From: an uncultured Bacteroidaceae bacterium
GTDB taxonomy: Bacteria; Bacteroidota; Bacteroidia; Bacteroidales; Bacteroidaceae
Length of the DNA stretch: 58,724 nt
Assembly (NCBI GenBank): GCA_905233285.1
Contig: CAJODY010000003.1
Coordinates: 1 to 58,724, forward strand
Reading direction: 5' to 3'
How positions within the stretch are numbered: position 1 is the first letter of the stretch; the number at the start of each line of letters is the position of its first letter. Both the position numbers and the translations under genes were made by a program. Below, one piece after another: positions 43,840-52,871 of this stretch. Below the pieces are notes generated by a model. It saw only the letters and a program-made list of their open reading frames with translations, did not search any database and was not told the DNA's origin.

Positions 43840-46080
43840 ATGAGAAAATTTACTTTTTCTTTCAAGTCGCTTCTCGTGGCTGCAGGGCTAATTATGGGAA
43901 GCGCAAGTGCGTGGGGTGCAACAAAAACACTTTATTCGCAGAATTTTAATTCGGAGTCCGGTGTTCCTACAGGATGGATACAAGCCAGTGGTACACTTAG
44001 CCTTGAAGTAAGTGGTGGTAACAAGTGGTTGAGAGAAACTACTGCTGGTACTGGTTCACGTAGTGCATGGTATACAGGTATGGACATCAAGAATGCGATA
44101 AGCACATATACATCCTATGTTTTAGAATTTGATTGTCTCATTAAAGAAGGTACATATACAACGAACTATAGTCAAGGTGTATGGGTGACTGGTAGTAATT
44201 TAGATCACAGTTGGGGTGCTCCTACAGGTTATGCAATAGGTGTAAAAAAAGGTTCTAATGAGACCACGTATACTATTCAGGCTAATGCCGCGAGCACATC
44301 AGAGACTGTTAATTTAACAACAAACACGTGGTATCACTATGTTTGTGCATACGATCATACGACAAAGAAAATAACATTCTCAATACTTAGTCAAGACCAA
44401 ACCTCTACCATCTATGCAGCCCATGAGTTCGATTATGATTATTCTGGCGATGGAAAGGGGGTTTTCCAAAGCATTCATTTCCAATCTGGACGTGGTGATG
44501 GTTACACAGAATTAGATAATATCCTCTTGACCACAGAAGTGAACGAAGAAGTAGTCTCTGACCCAAGCATTGCCCTCACTGCAGTTAGTGGTGACAACCG
44601 CATTGTAACAATTACAGGAGGAACTTCTTCTGACGGTACAGCTACTGTTACTACATATTATACTACTGACGGTTCTGACCCAACATCATCTAGTTCAGTT
44701 TATTCTTCAGCTCTTACCATTACAGAAAATAGTACAGTAAAAGCTATTTCTATCAGTGACAAGGGAGGAGTATCCAACATATCGAGCCTTGCTGTAACAA
44801 CGGGAGCCGTTACTTTGAATGCGCCTACATACACAAAAACTGCATACTCTGCAGGTGTTAGCGCTGTTACTCTTTCATGCAATCAGAGTGATATAACACT
44901 TTCGCCAACAGCAACAATTCATTGGTCGGCAGGTGCAAACAGTGGTGATGTTGCAAGCGGCACATCTGTCAATGTAAACGATGGTGAGACATTGGAGGCA
45001 TATTGTGTAGCTGATGGATATGCTAATTCATCAACTTTATCTGTAACAGCTACACCTTATGTTGGCGCTACTGTTTGGACAGAAAACTATACTGGAATTA
45101 ATGGAGGAAAAATAACTCTTGGAGATGAGATAGAAACAGGGCTTTATAAAATGCTTGCAAGTGATGGTACTATTATAGTTTCTGAATATCTCTTGACATA
45201 CAATGTTAATATAGATAATTATTTCTTGCTTCGTAATTCTACTTGCCCAGGTATATATAGCGGAAGTGGACGCTCATATGCCATAACAGGTCTTGCTGCA
45301 GGGCAACATGTTGTTATAACTACCAATAATGGATCTGAAACAGCAACGGTTAATGCAGGAACCAATCTTACGAAGGATGTATGGGAAACATGGCCTGGTC
45401 ATTTTGCGTTCGATGTAACAGCAAATGGAACAGCTACATTCTCTATTAATAGATATTGTTCAGTAGCAAGTGTAACAGTCTATTCTTCAATTCTCCCAGT
45501 TGAAATCTCTGCTGCAGGTTGGGCAACATTCTCATCTGATTATGCTCTCGACCTTGATAATATGGAAGGTGGTAGTGCATTTATCGTTGAAGCAGGTGCT
45601 GCCGACGCAGTTGACGGTTATATTACACTCACAACTCAGACTGGAACGGTTGCAGCACATACCGGTCTTATCCTTAAGAGCGAAGGCGGTGCTGAAGGTC
45701 CTATTACTATCCCTGTTGTAGCATCTGGTACAGATATCAGCAGTACAAACAAACTCGTTGCAGTTACAGCAAATAGTACTGCCGTAGCTATAAACGACTA
45801 CATTCTCGGATGTGATAATGAGTATAAGAACGTTGGTCTTTACAAGCTCGATGAAGCAACTACTTTGAATAAGGGTCAGGCATATCTGCCAGCTGGTTTC
45901 AATAATGCTAAGGCTCTTCGCTTCGTACTCCCAGGTGAGACACCGACTAAGGTCGTTGCTCCTGAAGTAGCAGACGTAGAAGAGGAAGAAGTTCTCTACA
46001 ATATGGCAGGCGTTCGGGTTGACAAGAACTTCAAAGGATTTGTAGTTAACCAGAAGGGCGAGAAGCGTTTCAACAAGTAA
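43840..46080 (+). CDS. Large secreted protein with chitobiase C-terminal-like domains
   Basis: 746 residues with a signal peptide (FKSLLVAAGLIMGSASAWGA). Residues 20-235 look like a jelly-roll/LamG-like region (SQNFNSESGVPTGWIQ, VLEFDCLI). Then come CHB_HEX_C-type repeats (TYYTTDGSDPTSSSSVYSS at about 265, IHWSAGANSGDVASG at about 360), a further beta region, and the Prevotella-type end with YNMAGVRVDKNFKGFVV. It is probably surface-exposed and glycan- or protein-binding; no catalytic motif was seen. Base and codon use are clearly more AT-rich than in neighbouring genes, hinting at different origin or selection. It is preceded by the structured leader RNA. Confidence 0.75.
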   Translation: MRKFTFSFKSLLVAAGLIMGSASAWGATKTLYSQNFNSESGVPTGWIQASGTLSLEVSGGNKWLRETTAGTGSRSAWYTGMDIKNAISTYTSYVLEFDCLIKEGTYTTNYSQGVWVTGSNLDHSWGAPTGYAIGVKKGSNETTYTIQANAASTSETVNLTTNTWYHYVCAYDHTTKKITFSILSQDQTSTIYAAHEFDYDYSGDGKGVFQSIHFQSGRGDGYTELDNILLTTEVNEEVVSDPSIALTAVSGDNRIVTITGGTSSDGTATVTTYYTTDGSDPTSSSSVYSSALTITENSTVKAISISDKGGVSNISSLAVTTGAVTLNAPTYTKTAYSAGVSAVTLSCNQSDITLSPTATIHWSAGANSGDVASGTSVNVNDGETLEAYCVADGYANSSTLSVTATPYVGATVWTENYTGINGGKITLGDEIETGLYKMLASDGTIIVSEYLLTYNVNIDNYFLLRNSTCPGIYSGSGRSYAITGLAAGQHVVITTNNGSETATVNAGTNLTKDVWETWPGHFAFDVTANGTATFSINRYCSVASVTVYSSILPVEISAAGWATFSSDYALDLDNMEGGSAFIVEAGAADAVDGYITLTTQTGTVAAHTGLILKSEGGAEGPITIPVVASGTDISSTNKLVAVTANSTAVAINDYILGCDNEYKNVGLYKLDEATTLNKGQAYLPAGFNNAKALRFVLPGETPTKVVAPEVADVEEEEVLYNMAGVRVDKNFKGFVVNQKGEKRFNK

Positions 46081-46112
46081 TAAACCTTAAAGCAAAGAAA
46101 GGAAACAGAACA

Positions 46113-46265
46113 ATGAAAAAGATATATAAAGCCCCACTCACAAAAGTGGTAAAGATAAATGCAGAGAAGATGATCTGCGACTCGTATATAAAATCTTATA
46201 CAGGCACACCAGACGTAAAATTGTCAAAAGACAATGATTACGACGAAGAGGACGACCTCTGGTAA
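46113..46265 (+). CDS. 50-residue acidic-tailed small protein
   Basis: MKKIYKAPLTKVVKINAEKM, then a Cys-containing middle (ICDSY) and the tail NDYDEEDDLW-stop. It is 32 bases after the secreted protein gene and is probably co-transcribed. The pattern (Lys-rich start, PxxxVVxIN, acidic tail ending in W) is a common Bacteroidales small-protein type as I remember it; function unknown. The DDLW end resembles the SDELW end of the two decayed peptides at 7121 and 9667. Confidence 0.65.
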   Translation: MKKIYKAPLTKVVKINAEKMICDSYIKSYTGTPDVKLSKDNDYDEEDDLW

Positions 46266-46274
46266 GACACTTAT

Positions 46275-46339
46275 GGTTCATGGTTCACTATTAGTGGTGA
46301 ACCATGAACCTCTCAATATAGCCGACTTCCGGGTCGGCT
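46275..46339 (+). terminator. Two hairpins after the small acidic protein gene
   Basis: A perfect 14-bp stem GGTTCATGGTTCAC / GTGAACCATGAACC (46275-46288, 46297-46310), then AGCCGAC / GTCGGCT (46320-46326, 46333-46339) followed by TATATAATG. They probably end or stabilise the transcript; the U-tract is weak. Confidence 0.5.
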
Positions 46340-46361
46340 TATATAATGTTAAAAAATAGTC

Positions 46362-46396
46362 GAGCACATAAACGTGTCGTGAGATACAAAGTGCTC
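46362..46396 (+). repeat. Hairpin related to the 7.05/9.62-kb element hairpin
   Basis: GTGTC-GTGA-GATAC (46374-46387) has the same GNRA-loop hairpin as the minus strand of the repeated elements; one pair is changed to a G-U wobble. An outer stem GAGCAC/GTGCTC (46362-46367, 46391-46396) encloses it. Further hairpins follow: GGTTGC-TTGA-GCAACC within a TTTGTA/TACAAA stem (about 46410-46437) and CCTTCGCA-GCGA-TGCGAGGG (about 46450-46470). Confidence 0.45.
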
Positions 46397-46522
46397 ATGT
46401 AATTAGCAATTTGTAGGTTGCTTGAGCAACCATACAAAACTACAGGTTTCCTTCGCAGCGATGCGAGGGAATCTTTTTTCTCAGCTGCCTGAATTCATGC
46501 GAGAAGAAGGCTGCTACAAAAA

Positions 46523-46556
46523 AAGAAGAATGAAACCCGCAGGTTTCATTCTTCTT
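46523..46556. terminator. Bidirectional terminator adjoining the SGNH gene
   Basis: A perfect 15-bp stem AAGAAGAATGAAACC / GGTTTCATTCTTCTT around CGCA. On the minus strand it is followed by a run of T, ending the SGNH hydrolase transcript one base after its stop codon. Confidence 0.75.
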
Positions 46557-46557
46557 G

Positions 46558-47214
46558 TCATTTCATATACTTGTCGAACCACTCGGTGGCTACTGGAAGG
46601 AACAGGTCGTGTCCATCGCTGTTCAGGTGAGCTGTGTCATTCGGTCCCTGGAAGTATTTCTTCCTGAAGTCGGCATCACGCACCTTGATGACGCATTTAG
46701 GGGTGTAATTCCAAAGTACGGGTATCTTGTGACGCTTGCACACCTTCTTAATCGTAGCACATACCTCTTTGAATCCCGGACGGTCCACATACCAAGGAGT
46801 GACGTAACCTATCCGTGCCTTCGGACACAACTGCTCGATGCCGGTAAGGAACACCTCCAGCGAGTCGCTGAACATAGCCAAAGAATCCTTGTTCAAGCCC
46901 ACCTTGCCCGCATCGTTATGTCCTGCAATGATGATGACGTAGTCTGCCTCGGGGTCCATCGCCGTGTAGCGTTGCCACATGGCCGGACCGAAATTATACT
47001 TGCCGTCGTGAGTGCGGTCGAATGCAACACACGAGCCGTTCTTGCCGTAGTTGTTGTACTTGTAGCCACGCTGCTGTGCCAACTTGTAGTGCCACGCCTC
47101 CTCCTTCGGACGGCGGTGATTAGCCACATACGAGTCGCCAATCACATTCATTACTTCCTGTGCCATAGCCGAAGCGGAAATGCAAAGCGACGCTAAAAAC
47201 AGTTTAAGTTTCAT
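46558..47214 (-). CDS. SGNH/GDSL hydrolase, exported
   Basis: Predicted periplasmic esterase or deacetylase. It has 218 residues with a signal peptide (MKLKLFLASLCISASAMAQ). Block I GDSYV (nucleophile Ser28), block II GKNG, block III AGHNDAG, and block V DTAHLNSDGH with the Asp/His pair are all present, so the active site looks complete. Substrate unknown, probably acetylated glycan. FKBP lies 33 bases upstream in the same direction. Confidence 0.83.
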   Translation of the reverse strand: MKLKLFLASLCISASAMAQEVMNVIGDSYVANHRRPKEEAWHYKLAQQRGYKYNNYGKNGSCVAFDRTHDGKYNFGPAMWQRYTAMDPEADYVIIIAGHNDAGKVGLNKDSLAMFSDSLEVFLTGIEQLCPKARIGYVTPWYVDRPGFKEVCATIKKVCKRHKIPVLWNYTPKCVIKVRDADFRKKYFQGPNDTAHLNSDGHDLFLPVATEWFDKYMK

Positions 47215-47247
47215 ACTTCAAGATTCAGGTTTTAATGGTCAATGTCT

Positions 47248-47856
47248 TTACAGCACCTTTATCAGTTCTACGTCGAATACCAAGGCAGCGAATGGAGGAA
47301 TAGATGCACCTGCACCACCTTCGCCGTATGCCAGCATATAAGGTATATAGAAACGGAACTTCGAACCTTCTTTCATCAGCTGCACGCCTTCAGTCCATCC
47401 GGCAATCACCTGCTGCAGACCGAAGTCAGCCGGTTGGTTGCGCTTATATGACGAATCGAATACGGTGCCGTCAATCAGTCTGCCTTCATAGTGGCAACGA
47501 ACGGTGTCAGTAGCCTTTGGCTGCTTACCCGTACCCTCAGTCAGAACCTCATACTGCAAGCCCGACTTTGTTACCGTGATGCCTGGCTTCTTAGCATTCT
47601 CAGCCAAGAACTTCTCACCTTCAGTCTTAGCAGCCTTGCCTGCTTCAGCCTGCTGGGCACGCTGCTTAGCCTCCTGTTCAGCAAAGAAGCTGTTCACTAT
47701 CTGCTGTGCCTCCTGATGGTTTACCTTCAGAGCATTTCCTTTCAGCACATCGGTAATCGATGCTGCAAAGTCCTCTACTACCAGACTGTCCTTCAGCCCC
47801 ATTTGCAGGAGCTGCTGTCCTATACCTAATCCCAATGAATACGAAAGTTTATCCAT
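47248..47856 (-). CDS. FKBP-type peptidyl-prolyl cis-trans isomerase
   Basis: Proline isomerase and folding helper. It has 202 residues: an N-terminal helical dimerisation domain (MDKLSYSLGLGIGQQLLQMG) and a long helix (EAQQIVNSFFAEQEAKQRAQ) as in FklB/Mip, then the FKBP domain (about 95-202: SGLQYEVLTEGTG, VRCHYEGRLIDGTVFDSSY, VIAGWTEGVQLMKEGSKFRFYIP, IPPFAALVFDVELI). No signal peptide, so probably cytoplasmic. Confidence 0.9.
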   Translation of the reverse strand: MDKLSYSLGLGIGQQLLQMGLKDSLVVEDFAASITDVLKGNALKVNHQEAQQIVNSFFAEQEAKQRAQQAEAGKAAKTEGEKFLAENAKKPGITVTKSGLQYEVLTEGTGKQPKATDTVRCHYEGRLIDGTVFDSSYKRNQPADFGLQQVIAGWTEGVQLMKEGSKFRFYIPYMLAYGEGGAGASIPPFAALVFDVELIKVL

Positions 47857-47868
47857 AAAAAATATGAT

Positions 47869-48372
47869 TTATAATTTAAGTTTCAATAACACAAATCCTC
47901 CTACTACCTGCAGCAGCAGTCCCGGCCATCCGATAACGAAATCTGCAACCGTCATGGCGATGCCGCCAGTCAGCAGGAATTCAGCCATTCCACCGAGCAT
48001 TTCCGCTCCAAGTACGACTGCCATCAATAACAGAACCGTCACTTTCTTCATCCGTTGAGCTACCAGTCCGGCAACCAGAGCAAGAATCATCAGTTTTACT
48101 GTCATCACCGGCAGAATACCCCACGCAGGCATTCCTGTCAGCAGGTGGTTCACCAGCGGTGACACGACGGCAGCCAGCACGGCAGCCTTCCATCCGAACT
48201 TATATGCTCCTACCAGCATTACCAGCGACAGCGGAGCCAGAATGACGCCGCCCTGTGGCAACAAGTGGCACAACTGTGGCAGCAATAGGTTTGCCAGTAC
48301 AAACAGAGCGCTCACCCCATAAGTGCGCACCTCATTGTAATTCAGCGAATATAGCCTAATGTTCGATTCCAT
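47869..48372 (-). CDS. ECF-type transporter S-component-like membrane protein
   Basis: 167 residues from MESNIRLYSLNYNEVRTYG with about five membrane helices (VSALFVLANLLLPQLC, VILAPLSLVMLVGAYKFG, AAVLAAVVSPLVNHLLTGM, ILPVMTVKLMILALVAGLVA, VTVLLLMAVVLGAEMLGG). Length and helix pattern resemble vitamin-uptake S components. No ATPase or T component is in the window, so it would rely on a shared module elsewhere. The upstream frame extension to 48429 overlaps a TATCTTCG -7-like box (48401-48408) and is rejected. Substrate unknown. Confidence 0.6.
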   Translation of the reverse strand: MESNIRLYSLNYNEVRTYGVSALFVLANLLLPQLCHLLPQGGVILAPLSLVMLVGAYKFGWKAAVLAAVVSPLVNHLLTGMPAWGILPVMTVKLMILALVAGLVAQRMKKVTVLLLMAVVLGAEMLGGMAEFLLTGGIAMTVADFVIGWPGLLLQVVGGFVLLKLKL

Positions 48373-48563
48373 AACTCGTCCTTTTTTCTGATTAACGGCG
48401 CGAAGATACGGAAAAAATGTGACTCGCAAATTAATGCAAAACTACTTTTTTTCATTTTTTCTCGACTGATTATTGGATTTCTCATTTACTTTGTTTTTCT
48501 TTGCATAACGAAAAGAATTCATCAGAATGAACGAAACTTTCTAAAACCTTAATATCAATTACT

Positions 48564-48779
48564 ATGGAAAAAGCAAAAATTGGTGAGAACGCTGGAATCA
48601 TCTGGCGCATTCTAGAGTCTAAAGGTGGTCTCTCTTTTGAGGAGTTGGTAACAGAGACGGGGCTCGACTCCACTGAAATACTTACTGCCATCGGATGGCT
48701 CGCACGAGAAGACAAGATTTGTTTCAATAAGCAGAACGGCGTAACTTCCGTCCGCCTGTTCCAGGAAATATATTACTAA
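48564..48779 (+). CDS. Small winged-helix protein
   Basis: 71 residues: [20 protein letters not shown], then [30 protein letters not shown], a complete winged helix of the Bacteroidales small wHTH type (DUF2582-like as remembered). It probably binds DNA or another macromolecule; its target is unknown. It lies 13 bases before the alpha-glucan phosphorylase gene, so a link to glycogen metabolism is possible by position only. Confidence 0.75.
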   Translation: MEKAKIGENAGIIWRILESKGGLSFEELVTETGLDSTEILTAIGWLAREDKICFNKQNGVTSVRLFQEIYY

Positions 48780-48792
48780 AACACGTTATATT

Positions 48793-51369
48793 ATGAAGAT
48801 TAAAGCAGACTATGCAAATGCTCCTCAGTGGAAGGTTTTGACCGTGAAGTCAAGCCTGCCCAAAGAACTGAAGTGTTTGAACGAGATTGCCCACAATATG
48901 TGGTGGGTATGGAATTTTGAGGCTCGTGACCTGTTCCGCGACCTCGACCCAGAGATTTATCACGACGTGAAGCACAATCCGGTGATGCTTCTGGAACGTC
49001 TGACCTTCGAGCGAAAGGAACAAATCATCAAAGACAAGGCTCTGATGCAGCGCATCAAGGACGTTTATGATGCGTTCCGCAAGTATATGGACGTGAAGCC
49101 CGACACAACTCGTCCATCGGTTGCTTATTTCTGTATGGAATACGGTATCCACTCGGCTCTGAAGATTTACAGCGGTGGTCTGGGTATGCTGGCAGGCGAC
49201 TATGTGAAAGAGGCCAGCGACTCGAATGTGGACATGTGTGCCGTCGGTTTCCTGTACCGTTTCGGTTACTTCACCCAGAGTCTGTCAATGGAAGGACAGC
49301 AGATTGCCAACTATGAGGCTCAGAACTTCGGTTCGCTGCCTATTGAGCGTCAGATGGACGAAGACGGCAACCCCATGGTAGTCGATGTGCCTTACAATAA
49401 TTATCAAGTACACGCATACGTATGGCGTGTGAACGTAGGCCGTGTAAAGCTCTACCTGCTCGACACGGACAACGAGATGAACTCGGAATATGACAAGCCT
49501 ATCACCCACTCGCTCTACGGTGGCGACTGGGAGAACCGTCTGAAGCAGGAGATTCTGCTCGGTATCGGAGGTATGCTGCTGCTGAAGAAACTGGGTATCA
49601 AGAAGGATATCTACCACTGCAACGAGGGTCATGCTGCCCTGTGTAACCTTCAGCGTCTGTGCGATTATATCGATGAGGGTCTGACATTCAACCAGGCAAT
49701 GGAACTGGTACGCGCATCTTCGCTTTACACCGTTCACACTCCTGTGCCAGCCGGACACGACTACTTCGAAGAGGGACTCTTCGGTAAGTACATGGGCGGT
49801 TACCCGGCTAAGCTCGGTATCACATGGGACGAATTCATCGGCATGGGACGTACCAATCCGGACGATCACGGTGAGAAGTTCTGTATGAGTACGTTCGCTT
49901 GCAACACTTGTCAGGAAGTCAACGGTGTGTCGTGGCTCCACGGTAAGGTGTCGCAGAAGATGTTTGCCAACATCTGGGCAGGCTACTATCCAGAGGAGAA
50001 CCACGTGGGTTATGTGACCAACGGTGTACACTTCCCGACATGGGCTGCTGCCGAGTGGCTTAAAATCTATAACAAGTATTTCGACCCGAGCTTCATAAAA
50101 GATCAGTCGAACGAGAAGATTTGGCACGGCATCTATCAATGTCCGGACGAGGAAATTTGGGAAACACGTATGGCGCTGAAGGAGAAACTCTTCGAGTATC
50201 TCACTATTCAGTATCAGGAAACATGGCTGAAGAATCAGGGAGACCCGAAGCGTCTGACCAAACTGCTGGAACGCTTCCAACCAGATGCTCTGGTCATCGG
50301 ATTCTGTCGTCGTTTCGCTACATATAAGCGTGCTCACCTGCTCTTCAAGGACTTGGACCGTCTGTCAAAGATTGTCAACAATCCTGATAAGCCTGTCATC
50401 TTCCTATTCGCAGGAAAGGCTCATCCAGCCGATGGTGCAGGTCAGGGACTCATCAAGATGATTTATGAGATTTCACAGCGCGAGGAGTTCCAGGGAAAGA
50501 TTATCTTCGTAGAGGACTACGACTTCCTGTTGGCTCGCCGACTGGTTTCAGGTGTGGACATCTGGATGAACACTCCAACACGTCCGTTGGAAGCTTCTGG
50601 TACATCAGGCGAGAAGGCAGAGATGAACGGTGTTGTAAACCTGAGTGTGAAGGACGGCTGGTGGCTGGAAGGCTATCGCGAAGGTGCCGGATGGGCTCTC
50701 ACAGAAAAGCGTACATACCAGAATCAGGATTTCCAGGATCAGCTCGATGCTGCTACCATCTACACACTGCTGGAGAGAGAAATCGTACCTCTTTACTTCA
50801 ACAAGGATAAGAACGGAGTATCGAAGGGATGGATTCAGGTAATAAAGAACTCAATAGCACAGATTGCTCCGCATTACACAATGAAGCGTCAGCTCGACGA
50901 CTACTACAGCAAGTTCTACGAGAAGCAGGCTAAGCGATTCAAGGAACTGGCAAAGAACAACTACCGTCTGGCAAAGGATATCGCAATCTGGAAGGAAGCC
51001 GTAGCCGAGCGCTGGGACAAAATCAGCGTAGTCAGCAGCGAATGGACATTCCCTGCAACAGGCGTAGAGGCTGGTGTACAATACCACCTGAAGTATGTCA
51101 TCAACGAACAAGGTCTCGACGACGTTGTAGGACTGGAGAAGGTGAACATCGCCACCGATAAGGACGGCAACGATAAGGTATTTAACGTTGAACCGTTGGA
51201 AGTTACAGGACACGAAGGCAACAACTTCACATTCGAGGGTGACTGGGCTCCACATCAGTTCGGACAGTACAAGAGCGCAATCCGTATGTACCCGAAGAAC
51301 AAGAATCTGCCTCACCGTCAGGACTTCTGCTACATCAAGTGGCTGGAGTTGCCTCCGTTCAACAACTAA
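48793..51369 (+). CDS. glgP: Alpha-glucan (glycogen/maltodextrin) phosphorylase
   Basis: PLP enzyme that releases glucose-1-phosphate from glycogen or maltodextrin in the cytoplasm. It has 858 residues, the compact bacterial form with an N-terminal DUF3417 domain ([19 protein letters not shown]). Other motifs: [66 protein letters not shown] and the PLP-lysine region [20 protein letters not shown]. Compared with the usual GTSGMKAAMNG this has GEKAEMNG; the lysine is kept. Confidence 0.92.
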   Translation: MKIKADYANAPQWKVLTVKSSLPKELKCLNEIAHNMWWVWNFEARDLFRDLDPEIYHDVKHNPVMLLERLTFERKEQIIKDKALMQRIKDVYDAFRKYMDVKPDTTRPSVAYFCMEYGIHSALKIYSGGLGMLAGDYVKEASDSNVDMCAVGFLYRFGYFTQSLSMEGQQIANYEAQNFGSLPIERQMDEDGNPMVVDVPYNNYQVHAYVWRVNVGRVKLYLLDTDNEMNSEYDKPITHSLYGGDWENRLKQEILLGIGGMLLLKKLGIKKDIYHCNEGHAALCNLQRLCDYIDEGLTFNQAMELVRASSLYTVHTPVPAGHDYFEEGLFGKYMGGYPAKLGITWDEFIGMGRTNPDDHGEKFCMSTFACNTCQEVNGVSWLHGKVSQKMFANIWAGYYPEENHVGYVTNGVHFPTWAAAEWLKIYNKYFDPSFIKDQSNEKIWHGIYQCPDEEIWETRMALKEKLFEYLTIQYQETWLKNQGDPKRLTKLLERFQPDALVIGFCRRFATYKRAHLLFKDLDRLSKIVNNPDKPVIFLFAGKAHPADGAGQGLIKMIYEISQREEFQGKIIFVEDYDFLLARRLVSGVDIWMNTPTRPLEASGTSGEKAEMNGVVNLSVKDGWWLEGYREGAGWALTEKRTYQNQDFQDQLDAATIYTLLEREIVPLYFNKDKNGVSKGWIQVIKNSIAQIAPHYTMKRQLDDYYSKFYEKQAKRFKELAKNNYRLAKDIAIWKEAVAERWDKISVVSSEWTFPATGVEAGVQYHLKYVINEQGLDDVVGLEKVNIATDKDGNDKVFNVEPLEVTGHEGNNFTFEGDWAPHQFGQYKSAIRMYPKNKNLPHRQDFCYIKWLELPPFNN

Positions 51370-51429
51370 ACAGACAAAAAGAAAATATGAAAGGAGTAAG
51401 ACCGCGAGTCTTACTCCTTTTTCTGTGCG

Positions 51430-51484
51430 CTTCAGGATGGGCTTGAACCAACGACCCCATGATTAACAGTCATGTGCTCTAACC
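51430..51484 (-). pseudogene. tRNA-Asn(GTT) remnant, 5' part missing
   Basis: On the minus strand GGTTAGAGCAC, the anticodon arm CATGA-CTGTTAA-TCATG (anticodon GTT), the variable loop and the T-loop GGTTCAAGC are recognisable, ending in CCTGAAG (51430-51436). The matching 5' acceptor strand CTTCAGG and the 5' half of the D-stem are absent: upstream reads ACCACAGAAAGCCAT. The 3' T-stem also appears two bases short. A -7 box TACCTTTG (51500-51507) still lies in front. It is probably a deletion remnant or an integration scar. Confidence 0.6.
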
Positions 51485-51581
51485 ATGGCTTTCTGTGGTC
51501 AAAGGTACGTGATTTTCAATAAAATCACCAAACGAAAGAGGAAAAAAATGTGCGGAGGACTGAAAATAGTGGAAAAGTGCG

Positions 51582-51589
51582 TAACTTCG
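51582..51589 (+). promoter_or_regulatory. -7-like box of the glycosyltransferase pair
   Basis: TAACTTCG, one base from TAnnTTTG, 20 bases before the ATG at 51609. Confidence 0.4.
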
Positions 51590-51608
51590 CGCCGTAAAAC
51601 GAATAGGA

Positions 51609-52871
51609 ATGAGAGTTCTACTTATAAACACTTCGGAACGGACGGGCGGCGCTGCCATAGCATGCAACCGACTGATGATGGCTCTGAAGAAGCAGGGGGT
51701 GAGGGCAAAGATGTTGGTGAGAGACAAGCAGACAGACCGCATTTCGGTGGTAGCCCTGAAACCGAGCATCTGGCTGCCCATTAAGTTCCTGTGGGAACGC
51801 TTCATCATATTCGTGAACAACCGACTGAAACGCAAGGGCATCTTCCTGGTGGACATAGCAAACGTAGGCACAGATATCACGAAGATGAGGGAGTTCGAGA
51901 GGGCTGATGTCATCCACCTGCATTGGACAAATCAGGGATTCCTGTCGCTAAAGGTTATGGAACGGATAGTGAGGAGTGGCAAACCGGTTGTGATTACTAT
52001 GCACGACATGTGGTACTTCACGGGCATCTGCCATTATTCATCGGGCTGCGAGAAGTACAAGACACTTTGTGAGAAGTGCGAGCAGTTGGGCGAAGGAAGA
52101 AGTCTGACGGACTTAGCTAAGAGTGTATTTGAAAAGAAACGCAAGATTTACAGCCAGGCGCATATCACATTCGTTGGTTGTAGCCGATGGATGGCTGACC
52201 TGGCAAAGCAGAGCCGTCTGACCGAGGGGCATACAGTTGTGAACATACCCAACGCTATTGATATGGAGGTATTCCGGCCGACTAGCAAAGAGAGTGCACG
52301 AGAGGCCCTCGGAGTGAGGCTGGACAAGAAGGTTATCCTGTTCGGTGCCCAGCGAATAACTGACGAAAGAAAAGGTTTCCGATACTTGGTGAATGCCTGC
52401 CGACTGATAAAAGAGACAAATCCCGAACTAGCCGATAAAATCGTGATTATGGTAGTGGGAGGCGACTCCACAAAGATACAGAGACAACTACCGATGGAGA
52501 TAAAGTCGATAAGATATGTGAGGGAGGAGCAGCAGATGGTAAACCTGTACAACGCCGCCGACCTGTATGTAACTCCATCGCTGCAGGATAACCTGCCGAA
52601 CACAATCGTGGAAGCGATGGCATGCGGCGTGCCGTGTGTGGGATTCAACGTAGGCGGTATTCCTGAGATGATTGACCACAAACAGAACGGCTATGTGGCA
52701 GAGATGAAGAATGCAAAGGATTTTGCTGATGGTATAGAGTGGACTCTGACTGCCGACTACGACACTCTGTCGGAAGCTGCTCACCGGAAGGCTCTGGAAA
52801 TGTATTCAGAGGAGGCTGTCGCAAAGAAATATATGGAAGTGTATGATAACGCTTGTAACGGTAACGTATAA
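51609..52871 (+). CDS. Glycosyltransferase family 4
   Basis: Predicted polysaccharide or lipopolysaccharide glycosyltransferase with a GT-B fold, cytoplasmic. It has 420 residues: the N-terminal acceptor domain (RVLLINTSERTGGAAIACNRL, VIHLHWTNQGFLS, VITMHDMWYFTGICHY), then the donor domain (VILFGAQRITDERKG, YVTPSLQDNLPNTIVEAMACGVPCVGFNVGGIPEM) with the E-x7-E-like motif of GT4. A cysteine cluster (CHYSSGCEKYKTLCEKC) is typical of the subgroup often found with WcaA-like enzymes. The end overlaps the GT2 gene by 29 bases. Confidence 0.87.
   Translation: MRVLLINTSERTGGAAIACNRLMMALKKQGVRAKMLVRDKQTDRISVVALKPSIWLPIKFLWERFIIFVNNRLKRKGIFLVDIANVGTDITKMREFERADVIHLHWTNQGFLSLKVMERIVRSGKPVVITMHDMWYFTGICHYSSGCEKYKTLCEKCEQLGEGRSLTDLAKSVFEKKRKIYSQAHITFVGCSRWMADLAKQSRLTEGHTVVNIPNAIDMEVFRPTSKESAREALGVRLDKKVILFGAQRITDERKGFRYLVNACRLIKETNPELADKIVIMVVGGDSTKIQRQLPMEIKSIRYVREEQQMVNLYNAADLYVTPSLQDNLPNTIVEAMACGVPCVGFNVGGIPEMIDHKQNGYVAEMKNAKDFADGIEWTLTADYDTLSEAAHRKALEMYSEEAVAKKYMEVYDNACNGNV

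Noticed and set aside
46113-46265. The acidic 50-residue protein as a RiPP precursor
   Set aside because: No modifying enzyme, transporter or leader-peptidase gene lies nearby, and such small proteins are widespread in the group.
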